From the IMG/VR virus record IMGVR_UViG_3300047557_002709, positions 1-41,680 of that record: a stretch of 41,680 nucleotides of DNA; one strand, written 5' to 3'. A program made the position numbers and the translations under genes. Below, piece by piece: positions 14,172-22,548 of this stretch. The stretch is from a virus. Within the stretch, counting starts at the first letter, position 1; every line of letters begins with the position of its first letter. The notes under the pieces are model-generated. The model was not told the DNA's origin and did no database searches. It saw only the letters and a program-made list of their open reading frames with translations.

Positions 14172-15254
14172 ATGGCAACAGTATCAATTTTAGATTACAA
14201 TGAAGAAGAAGCAATAAATCGAGCATTAGTTGAGGGGCCAGCTGAAGCGACCACAATTTTTTATCCTGATGGCACTCAAGGACCTTTAGCTAAAGCCGTA
14301 CAAAATCCATTCGAAAATGCTACTTCATATCTACAGTATCCCAGAGATTTAAATTCTTCTAGAAAAAGCCATTCCGTACAATTTCAAATATTTGAAAGAA
14401 AAACAATTTCATTAGAAGATGTAAAAACTAAATTTACAGAATTAACCGACAGAGTTACAACAGAAAATACAAATCAAGCCATTCAAAATTTAGATGAAAC
14501 TGGTACAGAGTTCATTAATAATCCAAAAGAAACAGTGACTAATGCTGCAAAAAAATTAGGAGAAACTGTAAGATCCGGCGCAAATAGACTTTTTAGTGGA
14601 GAATTAGGGGGTGCGGCTAAAGAAGTTATAGACAGAGCTTCTCTTAATGTAAGAGATATGCCGGCCGGATTAATCAGTCTCTATATGCCAGATAATGTAC
14701 AATTTGAATATACCGCACAATATGAAAATTTTACATTGGCTGATGCTATTGGATCTGCTCATGTACCATTAGTAAGTGCTGGTGTTAGAGCTATTACTTC
14801 CACAATAGATAAGGGCGGAAATACGGCAGCCAGAGCTCTTCTGAACTATGCTGGTTATGTTTTTAATCCACAACAACAAACAATGTTTGAAGGTATAGAT
14901 TTTAGAAGTTATGCAATGGCTTTTACATTTACTCCTTTCTCTAAAGTTGAATCTGATGTTGTTAAACAAATTATCAAAAAATTTAGAGAACACGCTGCAC
15001 CAACAATTGTAACAGGCGCAGCAGGATTTTTCTTTAATCCACCTTCAGTTTTTAAAATTAAATTCATGTACGCAGGAAAAGAAAATAAAAATATACCTCT
15101 ATTGAAAACCTGCGTCTTAGAAAATGTCAGTGTAGATTATTCACCAAACGGTTGGACAGCTTTTAGTGATGGTAGTCCGGTGCAAATGACAATGGCATTA
15201 CAGTTTAGAGAAGTCGAACTGGTGGATCGTGTTGCTATACAGAACGGTTACTAA
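14172..15254 (+). CDS. 48: Baseplate tail-tube cap, T4 gp48-like
   Basis: 361 residues starting from the ATG at 14172 (T4 gp48: 364). An upstream in-frame ATG at 14151 gives a poor extension. Residues 1-60 are acidic, about 90-170 are helical, and the C-terminal half includes LYMPDNVQFEYTAQYEN, then FRSYAMAFTFTPFS and a final NVSVDYSPNGWTAFSDG...VQMTMALQFREVE. These are typical of gp48-family tube-cap proteins. In T4 it sits on the hub and starts tail-tube growth. It is the first gene of the + strand baseplate operon. Confidence 0.87.
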   Translation: MATVSILDYNEEEAINRALVEGPAEATTIFYPDGTQGPLAKAVQNPFENATSYLQYPRDLNSSRKSHSVQFQIFERKTISLEDVKTKFTELTDRVTTENTNQAIQNLDETGTEFINNPKETVTNAAKKLGETVRSGANRLFSGELGGAAKEVIDRASLNVRDMPAGLISLYMPDNVQFEYTAQYENFTLADAIGSAHVPLVSAGVRAITSTIDKGGNTAARALLNYAGYVFNPQQQTMFEGIDFRSYAMAFTFTPFSKVESDVVKQIIKKFREHAAPTIVTGAAGFFFNPPSVFKIKFMYAGKENKNIPLLKTCVLENVSVDYSPNGWTAFSDGSPVQMTMALQFREVELVDRVAIQNGY

Positions 15255-15256
15255 AA

Positions 15257-15853
15257 ATGAAATATTTTAGAACTTTACCAAAAATTACTAAAATTGACGA
15301 AAAAGGAAATTCATCACTTTTCGTTAATTTGCTAGCTAGAGCCAGTATAATTCAAGAGTTATTGAAAAATCCTTTACTTTTTTATTCTTATGATATACAA
15401 GAATCAGACACACCAGAAATATTGGCTCACAAGTATTATGGTGACATAGAAAGATTCTGGTTAATTATGTTTGCGAACCAGCTTTTAGATCCTTTATGGG
15501 ACTGGCCATTGCAAGGTCAAAACTTTCAGAAATATTTAAATGATAAGTATACGACAGAAGAATTGGGTGAAATTCATCACTATGAAAAAATAATTACTAC
15601 TTTAGACACGGTTTCTAGAACTGAAACTAAACATCGACTTGTAATAGATGAAGAAACTTACAACACTATGGCAAACACTGAAAATGCATATACTTTGCCT
15701 AGTGGTGCGATAGTCACAGTCAAAGAACAAAAAGCAGTCGTTACAAATTATGAATATGAAGTAAATGTAAATGAATCGAAAAGAAACATTAAAATATTGA
15801 ATGAAAAATATGCGGCTCAAATGGAAATAGAATTAAGAGAGTTAATGAGTTGA
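15257..15853 (+). CDS. 53: Baseplate wedge protein, T4 gp53-like
   Basis: 198 residues, as in T4 (196). The LysM-like core LLFYSYDIQESDTPEILAHKYYG is followed by FWLIMFANQLLDPLWDWPL, the hallmark of gp53. The C-terminal half is a Glu/Lys-rich helix. gp53 joins wedges to form the hexagonal baseplate. The start follows the gp48 stop after two bases and has no obvious Shine-Dalgarno, so it is probably coupled. Confidence 0.92.
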   Translation: MKYFRTLPKITKIDEKGNSSLFVNLLARASIIQELLKNPLLFYSYDIQESDTPEILAHKYYGDIERFWLIMFANQLLDPLWDWPLQGQNFQKYLNDKYTTEELGEIHHYEKIITTLDTVSRTETKHRLVIDEETYNTMANTENAYTLPSGAIVTVKEQKAVVTNYEYEVNVNESKRNIKILNEKYAAQMEIELRELMS

Positions 15854-15857
15854 AAAT

Positions 15858-17138
15858 ATGGCAACAGCATCAACGGAAACAAGACCAGATACATTTAGTT
15901 ACACTCAAGATGTAAGTCTTGATAAATTGGACATTATACTTTCTGGTGGTGAAAGATATATGGTCAAAGGCTTGTTGATTGAATTAAATTATTTTGAAGA
16001 TATCTTTGGATTTGTGACTTCTGGTTATATGACACTTAGAGATTCTGTAGGCTTGGTTGAAACTTTAAGTTTAAATGGTGAAGAAACCATAGAAATTGAA
16101 TTTGGAAAAACAATAAACGCATCCAGACCGGCACAAACATTTAGACTTTATTCAATACCAAAAAGAATACCTGCCGCCAATATGAATGGTGAAGTATTGC
16201 ACATTTATTTTTGTTCTGAAGAATTATTAACATCAGAATTATCAAAAGTGACTAAATCATACAAAGGATTTGCAATAAATGGAATAGTTCAGAGAATACT
16301 AAGAGATGAACTCAAAAGTAATAAAAAATTCTACAGTGATTACACCGCAGGAACTTATAATTTTAATGTGCCAACACTAAAACCTTTAGAAGCAATAAGT
16401 TGGTTATCAACATATGCATTGCCTTTTGCGAATAATAGAAAAGGTGCTGATATGTTATTTTATGAAAACTACGAAGGTTTTCATTTCAGATCATTGGGTA
16501 AATTGTATGAACAAACTCCATACAAAACTTACAAGTACCAACAAAAAAATGTTGGTTCTATAGAGCAAGGTGTTGTTTCTGTTTTGGATTATCAATTCGT
16601 CAAAAATTTTGATGTGTTGAATGAAGTTTCATCAGGAACATTTGCAAATAGATTAATTTCAATAGACCCAATCACCAGAGGTGTAAAAGTCACAGATTTT
16701 GATTATTTAAAATATGAGGGAAGCACATTAAATAGAAATAAACCAGAATCTCCTGTTCCTGTTGTTTCACCAAAAAGTGTCATAAAGTTTTCAGTTAGTA
16801 ATTCTGAACAGGCCAGAAAACCTTATATACCCACAGGTTCTGTTGGACCAGATATATATGCAGAAACAACTATACCAAACAGAACAGCACAAATAGCTCT
16901 TGCAAATTTCACAGTTTTAAAAATAAGAATACCTGGTGATCCTAATATTTCTGTTGGAAAAGTGATCAATTTCAATATGCTTAAAACGACAAGAGAAACA
17001 TCCACAACTGCAAGTAACCTAGATAATTTTTATTCAGGTAAATATATCGTGACGGCTGTAAGGCACATCATACAATCACAAGGTGTTTTTCAAACTGTTT
17101 TAGAAATTTCTAAAGAAAGTAATCCAAGGGCAAGTTAA
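15858..17138 (+). CDS. 27: Baseplate hub protein, T4 gp27-like
   Basis: 426 residues (T4 gp27: 391). The fold pattern is that of gp27/VgrG-type hubs: an N-terminal strand set (DKLDIILSGGERYMVKGLLIELNYFEDIF), a region with INGIVQRILRDEL, then the THxxF-like LKPLEAISWLSTYALP segment and a beta-rich C-terminus ending YIVTAVRHII. Its position directly before the gp5 OB-fold gene supports the hub role: the gp27 trimer carries the gp5 spike. Confidence 0.85.
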   Translation: MATASTETRPDTFSYTQDVSLDKLDIILSGGERYMVKGLLIELNYFEDIFGFVTSGYMTLRDSVGLVETLSLNGEETIEIEFGKTINASRPAQTFRLYSIPKRIPAANMNGEVLHIYFCSEELLTSELSKVTKSYKGFAINGIVQRILRDELKSNKKFYSDYTAGTYNFNVPTLKPLEAISWLSTYALPFANNRKGADMLFYENYEGFHFRSLGKLYEQTPYKTYKYQQKNVGSIEQGVVSVLDYQFVKNFDVLNEVSSGTFANRLISIDPITRGVKVTDFDYLKYEGSTLNRNKPESPVPVVSPKSVIKFSVSNSEQARKPYIPTGSVGPDIYAETTIPNRTAQIALANFTVLKIRIPGDPNISVGKVINFNMLKTTRETSTTASNLDNFYSGKYIVTAVRHIIQSQGVFQTVLEISKESNPRAS

Positions 17139-17139
17139 T

Positions 17140-17505
17140 ATGATGCAGAATTTTTTAGGTAAAGACAACTTTATTTGGTGGGTCGGTACAATAGAGGATA
17201 TAAATGATCCTTTAGGTATTGGTCGTTGTCGAGTGAGAATATTTGGTTGGCATTATGATGGAAGTAAAGAATCCAAAGTTAAGATACCCACAGGTGATTT
17301 GCCATGGGCTGTTCCTTTGATTCCATTAACAAATTCTAGATCATCCGTTGTACCATTTTTGGATGATTGGGTCATGGGTTTCTTTTTTGATGGGTTATCT
17401 GGTCAATTTCCTGTCATCATGGGAATAATTCCAGGATTTTTTAATGCTGAAACTGAACCAATGTTTGATCCTAATAATGTAACCCCTTCTAATCCGGATG
17501 TATAA
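17140..17505 (+). CDS. gp5-type OB-fold protein (spike N-terminal domain as a separate gene)
   Basis: 121 residues. The sequence FIWWVGTIEDINDPLGIGRCRVRIFG is the gp5 OB-fold start. LPWAVPLIPLT and GFFFDGLSGQFPVIMGIIPG follow, which complete that domain. In T4 this is the first domain of gp5 (575 aa), fused to a lysozyme and a beta-helix. Here it stands alone, with the beta-helix in the separate gene at 18391. It should bind the gp27 hub. An alternative start is the second ATG at 17143. Confidence 0.88.
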   Translation: MMQNFLGKDNFIWWVGTIEDINDPLGIGRCRVRIFGWHYDGSKESKVKIPTGDLPWAVPLIPLTNSRSSVVPFLDDWVMGFFFDGLSGQFPVIMGIIPGFFNAETEPMFDPNNVTPSNPDV

Positions 17506-17507
17506 AG

Positions 17508-18380
17508 ATGGCAGAAGAAAAAGAATCATTTGTAAATATTCAAACTAAAGTAAGTGTAACTGATCCCAGATTTAGTGCTTTGCTGAATAAAATTGGAGTG
17601 CAAACAACTCCACCTTTGGCCAGAGGGTATCTAAAAGGAAGTGCCATAGAAGCAACAAATGCAGATTTAACTTCGGTCTGTGATTTTAAATTTATATTCG
17701 ACTTTTCGTTTAACTTAGGTGATTTAATATTTCCAGCAGCTGCTCTGGCACAAGCAATTAAAAATGCAAAATTAGCCGCTGCAGCTAAAATAAGAAGTTT
17801 TTTGAAACAATTTACCGATAAACTAAGAGCAGTTTATCAAGCCATTGTGGCAGCTTTAAATTTAGACCCGACAGGTAGATTTTCTGTTTCTTTCTCGATA
17901 GCCAAACAAATTATCAATAAAATTAATGCAGCAATAAAACAACTCGCTCAGTTTATTGAAGATATTTTGGTTTGGGTTTTTGTTGCACAACAAATAAAAC
18001 AATTAATAGATTGGATTTTATCATTACCACAACAGATAAAGCAGCTTTTGCAAAGATGTTTGGCCAGTTTTACAAATTCAATCAAACAGGTTGCGGATAG
18101 CATTCAATCTATACCAAGTCAAATTGTAAATGAAACCACATCACAAATCAGAACGATAGCAAACGATTTGGCTTCAACATCTGAACAATCACTCAAATCA
18201 CTAGAAAATGAGTTGAAAAATTCAGAAGACACTTTACCTCCTGTTGTCATAGATGCTCTTAATGATCCCACAGATGCATCGGCTAATAATTTATTGATAT
18301 ATATAGAGTCTGCAACACCAAATTCAAATTCTATATTAGCGAATACAACATCAACACCTTCGCCAAAAAACACACCATGA
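17508..18380 (+). CDS. Helical virion/baseplate protein of unknown function
   Basis: 290 residues inserted between the two halves of gp5. The N-terminal 60 residues are mixed. About 70-230 is a long run of Ala/Gln/Lys/Ile-rich amphipathic helices (LAQAIKNAKLAAAAK, QQIKQLIDWILSLPQQIKQLLQ), tape-measure-like in look and possibly membrane-active. The C-terminus is Asn/Thr/Ser-rich. I do not recognise the family. Being between OB fold and spike, it is likely a hub or spike-associated structural protein. Confidence 0.75.
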   Translation: MAEEKESFVNIQTKVSVTDPRFSALLNKIGVQTTPPLARGYLKGSAIEATNADLTSVCDFKFIFDFSFNLGDLIFPAAALAQAIKNAKLAAAAKIRSFLKQFTDKLRAVYQAIVAALNLDPTGRFSVSFSIAKQIINKINAAIKQLAQFIEDILVWVFVAQQIKQLIDWILSLPQQIKQLLQRCLASFTNSIKQVADSIQSIPSQIVNETTSQIRTIANDLASTSEQSLKSLENELKNSEDTLPPVVIDALNDPTDASANNLLIYIESATPNSNSILANTTSTPSPKNTP

Positions 18381-18390
18381 TGGAATTATA

Positions 18391-19227
18391 ATGCATTCTA
18401 CTAATAAACCAGATTTTATTTCGGCGTGGACTGAACCAATATCAGCAGCGAATACTACACATCAGCCAGTTTATCCATATAATGATGTAAAACAAACCAG
18501 AAGTGGTCACTCATTGGAGTTTGATGATACTCCAACTAGAGAGAGAATTCGTCTGCAACACAGATCACAAACATTTATGGAAATACATCCAACTGGTGAT
18601 CAAGTTACAAAAGTTTATGGTGATGACTATGAAATTGTAATAAAAGATAAAAATGTTGAAATTAAAGGAAAATTAAATATTACAGTTCACGGTGATGCAA
18701 ATTTTTGGATACAAGGTGATAAGATAGAGCAGGTTGAAGGTAATGTTGAGCAACGAATCAAAGGTAACTTTACTCAAGTTGTTGAGGGATTAACCTCAAT
18801 AAGTTCCATGGGTGATGCTACAATTTCTGCCGGCGCAGGTTATACTGGTGCGTTAACTTTAGTCACTCCTGGTTCAATCAATGCATATGCGGGAGCTGTT
18901 TCGGTAAGTGGAGAACTTACAGCTCAAAAAATTACATCGGAAGGTAGAATAGATACAGGACCACTTTCTGGTTTGAGTGTGGGACTTCAAGGAATTACCA
19001 CAACTGGCGGAATTGCTGTTGGTACTGTTTTGCCTATTCCAAAAATGATCACTTGTGTTGGTCCAATATATTCACTTACATCCATGTCGGCGCCTCTAGG
19101 TTCGTTTGGAATTAGTTCATCAATTTTAGCTTTTGATATTATTAACACAATGCTTCGGAGAGTACATACACATCCTGCACCAAAAGGAATTACTGGACCT
19201 CCAATTTCAAAAGAAATGACAGCGTAA
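18391..19227 (+). CDS. gp5-like beta-helix spike protein
   Basis: 278 residues. About residues 65-140 contain short repeating strands (VTKVYGDDYEIVIKDKNVEIKG, LNITVHGDANFWIQGD, VEGNVEQRIKGNFTQVVEG), the intertwined beta-helix of the gp5 C-terminal needle. The C-terminus has HTHPAPKGITGPP, common at spike tips near the PAAR-like cap. There is no lysozyme domain, unlike T4 gp5. It would trimerise to pierce the outer membrane. Confidence 0.85.
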   Translation: MHSTNKPDFISAWTEPISAANTTHQPVYPYNDVKQTRSGHSLEFDDTPTRERIRLQHRSQTFMEIHPTGDQVTKVYGDDYEIVIKDKNVEIKGKLNITVHGDANFWIQGDKIEQVEGNVEQRIKGNFTQVVEGLTSISSMGDATISAGAGYTGALTLVTPGSINAYAGAVSVSGELTAQKITSEGRIDTGPLSGLSVGLQGITTTGGIAVGTVLPIPKMITCVGPIYSLTSMSAPLGSFGISSSILAFDIINTMLRRVHTHPAPKGITGPPISKEMTA

Positions 19228-19240
19228 GGAAAATTAAATT

Positions 19241-20041
19241 ATGAGTAATAGTATTTTTGCAATATTAAGTTTTAATCCTGCTTTGGAAAGCAAGGTGATT
19301 GAACTCACACCTGAAACTAGTAAACAAATGAAAGAAATGCCTTCAATGTTAGAAGGATGGCAGCAAGATGATGTAGCTAATAATTCAACTGACGGATATT
19401 TTTTCAATCCTTTGGCTAATACGATTAATTTATTTAAAACATTGTCAAGTACAATATTATTTACTGGTAATTCTGTCACAGGATCAACATCAAATATCAC
19501 AAATTTGTTATTTCAAACTGCAAATACTGCAAATACTCTTTATTATGAAACTGTTGATGGGTTTTTATACCATACCAATAGATTATCGAATGTGATACCA
19601 CCAGATGAAAATATTACTGAACCGCACTTTGAAAGTGCGAGTGGTATAGGTAAAATGATTACATATATTGTTGCTCAAACTGACAATGTGCAGAATAATG
19701 CACCAATGATTGGTAGTTTTGGTGCTTTATTCATTGGAAATACATTAAATGAAATGGCAAACACAGCAAATACGATAACTAATTTGTATGTGAACACGGT
19801 TTCAAATGGAAATTCAAATATTTCTTTAGTGGAAGCGCAATCCTTATATAATGCTTATAGTAACATTTATTCAACCATGACAAGTTACAGAAATAGTGAC
19901 AATGTATTTTTCCAAAAATCTGCTGAAATATTAACTAATTTCAACAAAGTCAGAAGTTTTTCACAGATGGGACAAACTGAAATTTATTTAATTAAGAATC
20001 ACATAGGCACAGAAAAAATAAAATCGAGACTAGATTCTTAA
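19241..20041 (+). CDS. Virion protein of unknown function
   Basis: 266 residues starting at an ATG with AAGGA at 19227-19231. The middle is Asn/Thr/Ala-rich with phrases such as TANTANTLYYETV and NTLNEMANTANTITNLY, helical in propensity and similar in style to the phage fibre-like repeats. No catalytic motif or family is recognised. Position between the spike and gp25 makes it a baseplate or tail component. Its stop codon overlaps the first copy of a 20-bp repeat shared with 39106-39125. Confidence 0.7.
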   Translation: MSNSIFAILSFNPALESKVIELTPETSKQMKEMPSMLEGWQQDDVANNSTDGYFFNPLANTINLFKTLSSTILFTGNSVTGSTSNITNLLFQTANTANTLYYETVDGFLYHTNRLSNVIPPDENITEPHFESASGIGKMITYIVAQTDNVQNNAPMIGSFGALFIGNTLNEMANTANTITNLYVNTVSNGNSNISLVEAQSLYNAYSNIYSTMTSYRNSDNVFFQKSAEILTNFNKVRSFSQMGQTEIYLIKNHIGTEKIKSRLDS

Positions 20042-20059
20042 AAAGCGATTTTACTTTTA
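20040..20059 (+). repeat. 20-bp intergenic repeat, copy 1
   Basis: Bases 20040-20059 (five A's, then GCGATTTTACTTTTA) recur identically at 39106-39125. Both copies are intergenic, just before a new transcription unit. Here the element starts in the stop codon of the upstream gene and is followed, after three bases, by the late-promoter octamer. It could be a shared regulatory site or a trace of recombination. Confidence 0.7.
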
Positions 20060-20062
20060 GCT

Positions 20063-20070
20063 TATAAATA
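20063..20070 (+). promoter_or_regulatory. T4-type late promoter TATAAATA before gp25
   Basis: An exact match to the T4 late-promoter octamer TATAAATA in the intergenic gap before gp25, where a new late transcription unit would be expected. The predicted start is around the ATG (20076), five bases after the octamer, so the mRNA may be leaderless or have a very short leader. The phage encodes a gp33 homologue, which in T4 is needed for use of such promoters. Confidence 0.75.
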
Positions 20071-20075
20071 AAAGA

Positions 20076-20468
20076 ATGCCAAACCTACAAAAAATATACT
20101 CGGATATAGACTTCACGTTCACAAGGAAACCTGTGACGAATGATGTTGCTCTTAGTTATGATTCTCAGGCAGTAATTCGATCAATCAGAAATTTACTGTC
20201 AGCAAAACATTATGAAAGACTTTGGAATCCAGATTTGGGTTCCAATATACAATCATCACTTTTTGAACCTATAAGTCCGGAAATATCTTCAATAATTGAA
20301 ACAGAAATACGAGAATTGATTGGATTTTATGAGCCTAGAGCAACTTTGTCGCAAATAAATGTTGAGCCTTTGCCAGATCAGAATGCTTATCGGGTGAAAC
20401 TTTCTTTTTATGTTGAAAATGCAACGGCACCAACGACAGTAACACTTCTTTTAGAGAGAAATAGATAA
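20076..20468 (+). CDS. 25: Baseplate wedge protein, T4 gp25
   Basis: 130 residues (T4: 132). The N-terminal phrase LQKIYSDIDFTF matches NKLYSDID of T4. SLFEPISP, an IETEIRELI helix, YEPRATLSQINV and a final strand pair are as in gp25/lysozyme-like baseplate proteins. gp25 is one of the most conserved parts of contractile tails and links the wedge to the sheath initiator. A lack of Shine-Dalgarno and the close late promoter suggest unusual initiation. Confidence 0.94.
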   Translation: MPNLQKIYSDIDFTFTRKPVTNDVALSYDSQAVIRSIRNLLSAKHYERLWNPDLGSNIQSSLFEPISPEISSIIETEIRELIGFYEPRATLSQINVEPLPDQNAYRVKLSFYVENATAPTTVTLLLERNR

Positions 20469-20469
20469 A

Positions 20470-22548
20470 ATGGCTGGTGCTAATTCAAATATTCAACTGG
20501 CGGATTTAGATTTTACCGCTATTAAAAACAATCTAAAAACATTTTTGCAATCACAAGATGTTTTAAAAGATTACAATTACGATGGTGCAGCACTTTCAGT
20601 ATTATTAGATGTTTTAGCATATAATACGCAATATAATGCATATTATCTAAACATGGTCGGAAACGAAATGTTTTTGGATAGCGCACTTCTAAGAAACTCT
20701 GTTGTTTCTCAAGCAAAAATTTTAAATTACATACCAAAATCAGTTATAGCACCAACGGCAACGATTAATTTAACAGTAAACCAAGTAAATACTGCATCTT
20801 TGACATTGCCAAAATTCACACAATTTATGTCTGAGGCGATAGAAGGCATCAATTATAGTTTCGTTACAGCTGATGCAACCACAGTAAATGTATCTTCAAA
20901 TACTGCATTATTTACTGATATTGCAATAAAACAAGGTATTCCGACTACAATAAGTTACACTGTCAATACAACCACAAATCCAAAATTTGTTTTCCAAATA
21001 CCAGAAACAAATGTTGACACTACCACATTAGAAGTTCTTGTGCAGGAATCATCATCGAATAGTTCCTATGAAATATACAGTAAAGCGACAGATGTGTTAG
21101 CTTTAGATAGTGAATCTTTGGTGTACTTCTTGCAGGAAGGAAACGATGGATTGTATGAAGTGTACTTCGGTGACGACATTTTAGGTAAAAAACTTATAAA
21201 TGGCAATATCGTTCGTATGAATTACATTGTAAGTGCGGGATCAGATGCTGCCGGTGCAAACAGTTTCGTTTTGATGGACACAATTGGCACTTTTTCAAAT
21301 ACTGTGACAACTCCTGTTTCTGCGGCTACAACAGGTGCATTGAAAGAAAGTATTGAATCGATTAAATTCCAGGCACCAAAGTCTTATTCTGCACAAAAAA
21401 GAGCAGTCACAAAAGAAGATTACATTACAGCAATACAACAAAACAATTTAGGTTATTCCTTTGATGCGGTTAATGTTTGGGGTGGACAAGAGAATGATCC
21501 TCCTGTTTATGGACAAGTTTTTGTATGCATCAAACCTGCTGGTGCATATTTGTTGACACAGACACAAAAACAGAAAATTACAAGTGATATTCTTCGTCCA
21601 ATTTCTGTGATGACTGTTGATCCAACAATTGTGGATCCGGATTATACTTATCTACAGATCACAGCAAATGTGTTGTATGATCCAAAGAAAACTAATTTAA
21701 CTGCAAATCAATTACAATCTGCAATAAAAAATTCTATTTCTAACTTGGCAGCTTCATCGTTGAATACATTTAATTCAACATTTAAATTATCCGATTTTAC
21801 AAATGCAATCAACAATTTAAATCAGTCTATATTGACAAATGAAATAAACATATCGGTGCAAAAGAAATTTTTGCCAAATTTAACTAACGCACAAACTTAT
21901 AAATTTTATTTCAACACACCTTTGAAAAAAGGCATGTTTCAGAGTGGAATAAGTAGTTCGCCGGCTTTAAAATTTTATGATCCCGTAAATCGTTCGATTA
22001 TAATAAATGGACTTTATATTGAAGAAGTTCCATCTTCAACTGGTGGCGTAGAAAGTGTATCGATTATAAATCCGGGTTTTGGTTATCAATCGACACCAAC
22101 AGTCAAAATATTGGGTGATGGTACAGGTGCGACTGCTACCGCCACAATTAATAATAACGGAACACTAAAAAGTATTGAAATAACTAATGCGGGTTCTGGT
22201 TATACTAGTGCAGTTGTTCAAATTATTCCTGCTTCTTCCGACACAACAGGACAATTAGGCTCTGCGATTGCAATTTTAGAAGGACAGTTCGGCACACTCA
22301 GAACATATTATTTTAATACAAACAACGTTAAAACTATTTTAAATAGTAATGCAGGAACTGTCGATTACATTAACGGCATAATCACACTAAATGATTTTAA
22401 TCCTTTAGACGTAGATAATCCACTCGGACAATTAACTATATCTGCAAATCCCACGACAACTATCATTTCTTCTTCTTATAATAGAATTATTACTGTTGAT
22501 CCTTTTGATCCAAACTCTATAGTTGTCAACGTAACTGCTAAAACATGA
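20470..22548 (+). CDS. 6: Baseplate wedge protein, T4 gp6
   Basis: 692 residues (T4: 660). The N-terminus shows the gp6 hallmark: DFTAIKNNLKTFLQSQ, then YDGAALSVLLDVLAYNTQYNA, YLNMVGNEMFLDSA and LLRNSVVSQAKILNYIP. KAPKSYSAQKRAVTKEDY-type phrases follow near residue 300-320. Around residues 520-590 is a Gly/Tyr repeat module (GGVESVSIINPGFGY...) that recurs in gp7, gp8 and the protein at 34106. gp6 forms the inner iris of the baseplate. It overlaps gp7 by 4 bases. Confidence 0.94.
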   Translation: MAGANSNIQLADLDFTAIKNNLKTFLQSQDVLKDYNYDGAALSVLLDVLAYNTQYNAYYLNMVGNEMFLDSALLRNSVVSQAKILNYIPKSVIAPTATINLTVNQVNTASLTLPKFTQFMSEAIEGINYSFVTADATTVNVSSNTALFTDIAIKQGIPTTISYTVNTTTNPKFVFQIPETNVDTTTLEVLVQESSSNSSYEIYSKATDVLALDSESLVYFLQEGNDGLYEVYFGDDILGKKLINGNIVRMNYIVSAGSDAAGANSFVLMDTIGTFSNTVTTPVSAATTGALKESIESIKFQAPKSYSAQKRAVTKEDYITAIQQNNLGYSFDAVNVWGGQENDPPVYGQVFVCIKPAGAYLLTQTQKQKITSDILRPISVMTVDPTIVDPDYTYLQITANVLYDPKKTNLTANQLQSAIKNSISNLAASSLNTFNSTFKLSDFTNAINNLNQSILTNEINISVQKKFLPNLTNAQTYKFYFNTPLKKGMFQSGISSSPALKFYDPVNRSIIINGLYIEEVPSSTGGVESVSIINPGFGYQSTPTVKILGDGTGATATATINNNGTLKSIEITNAGSGYTSAVVQIIPASSDTTGQLGSAIAILEGQFGTLRTYYFNTNNVKTILNSNAGTVDYINGIITLNDFNPLDVDNPLGQLTISANPTTTIISSSYNRIITVDPFDPNSIVVNVTAKT

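Noticed and set aside
14140-14256. Longer N-terminus for gp4
   Set aside because: The extra 39 residues are hydrophobic low-complexity, would overlap the divergent gp48 start, and the T4-like protein starts MAYSG at 14139.
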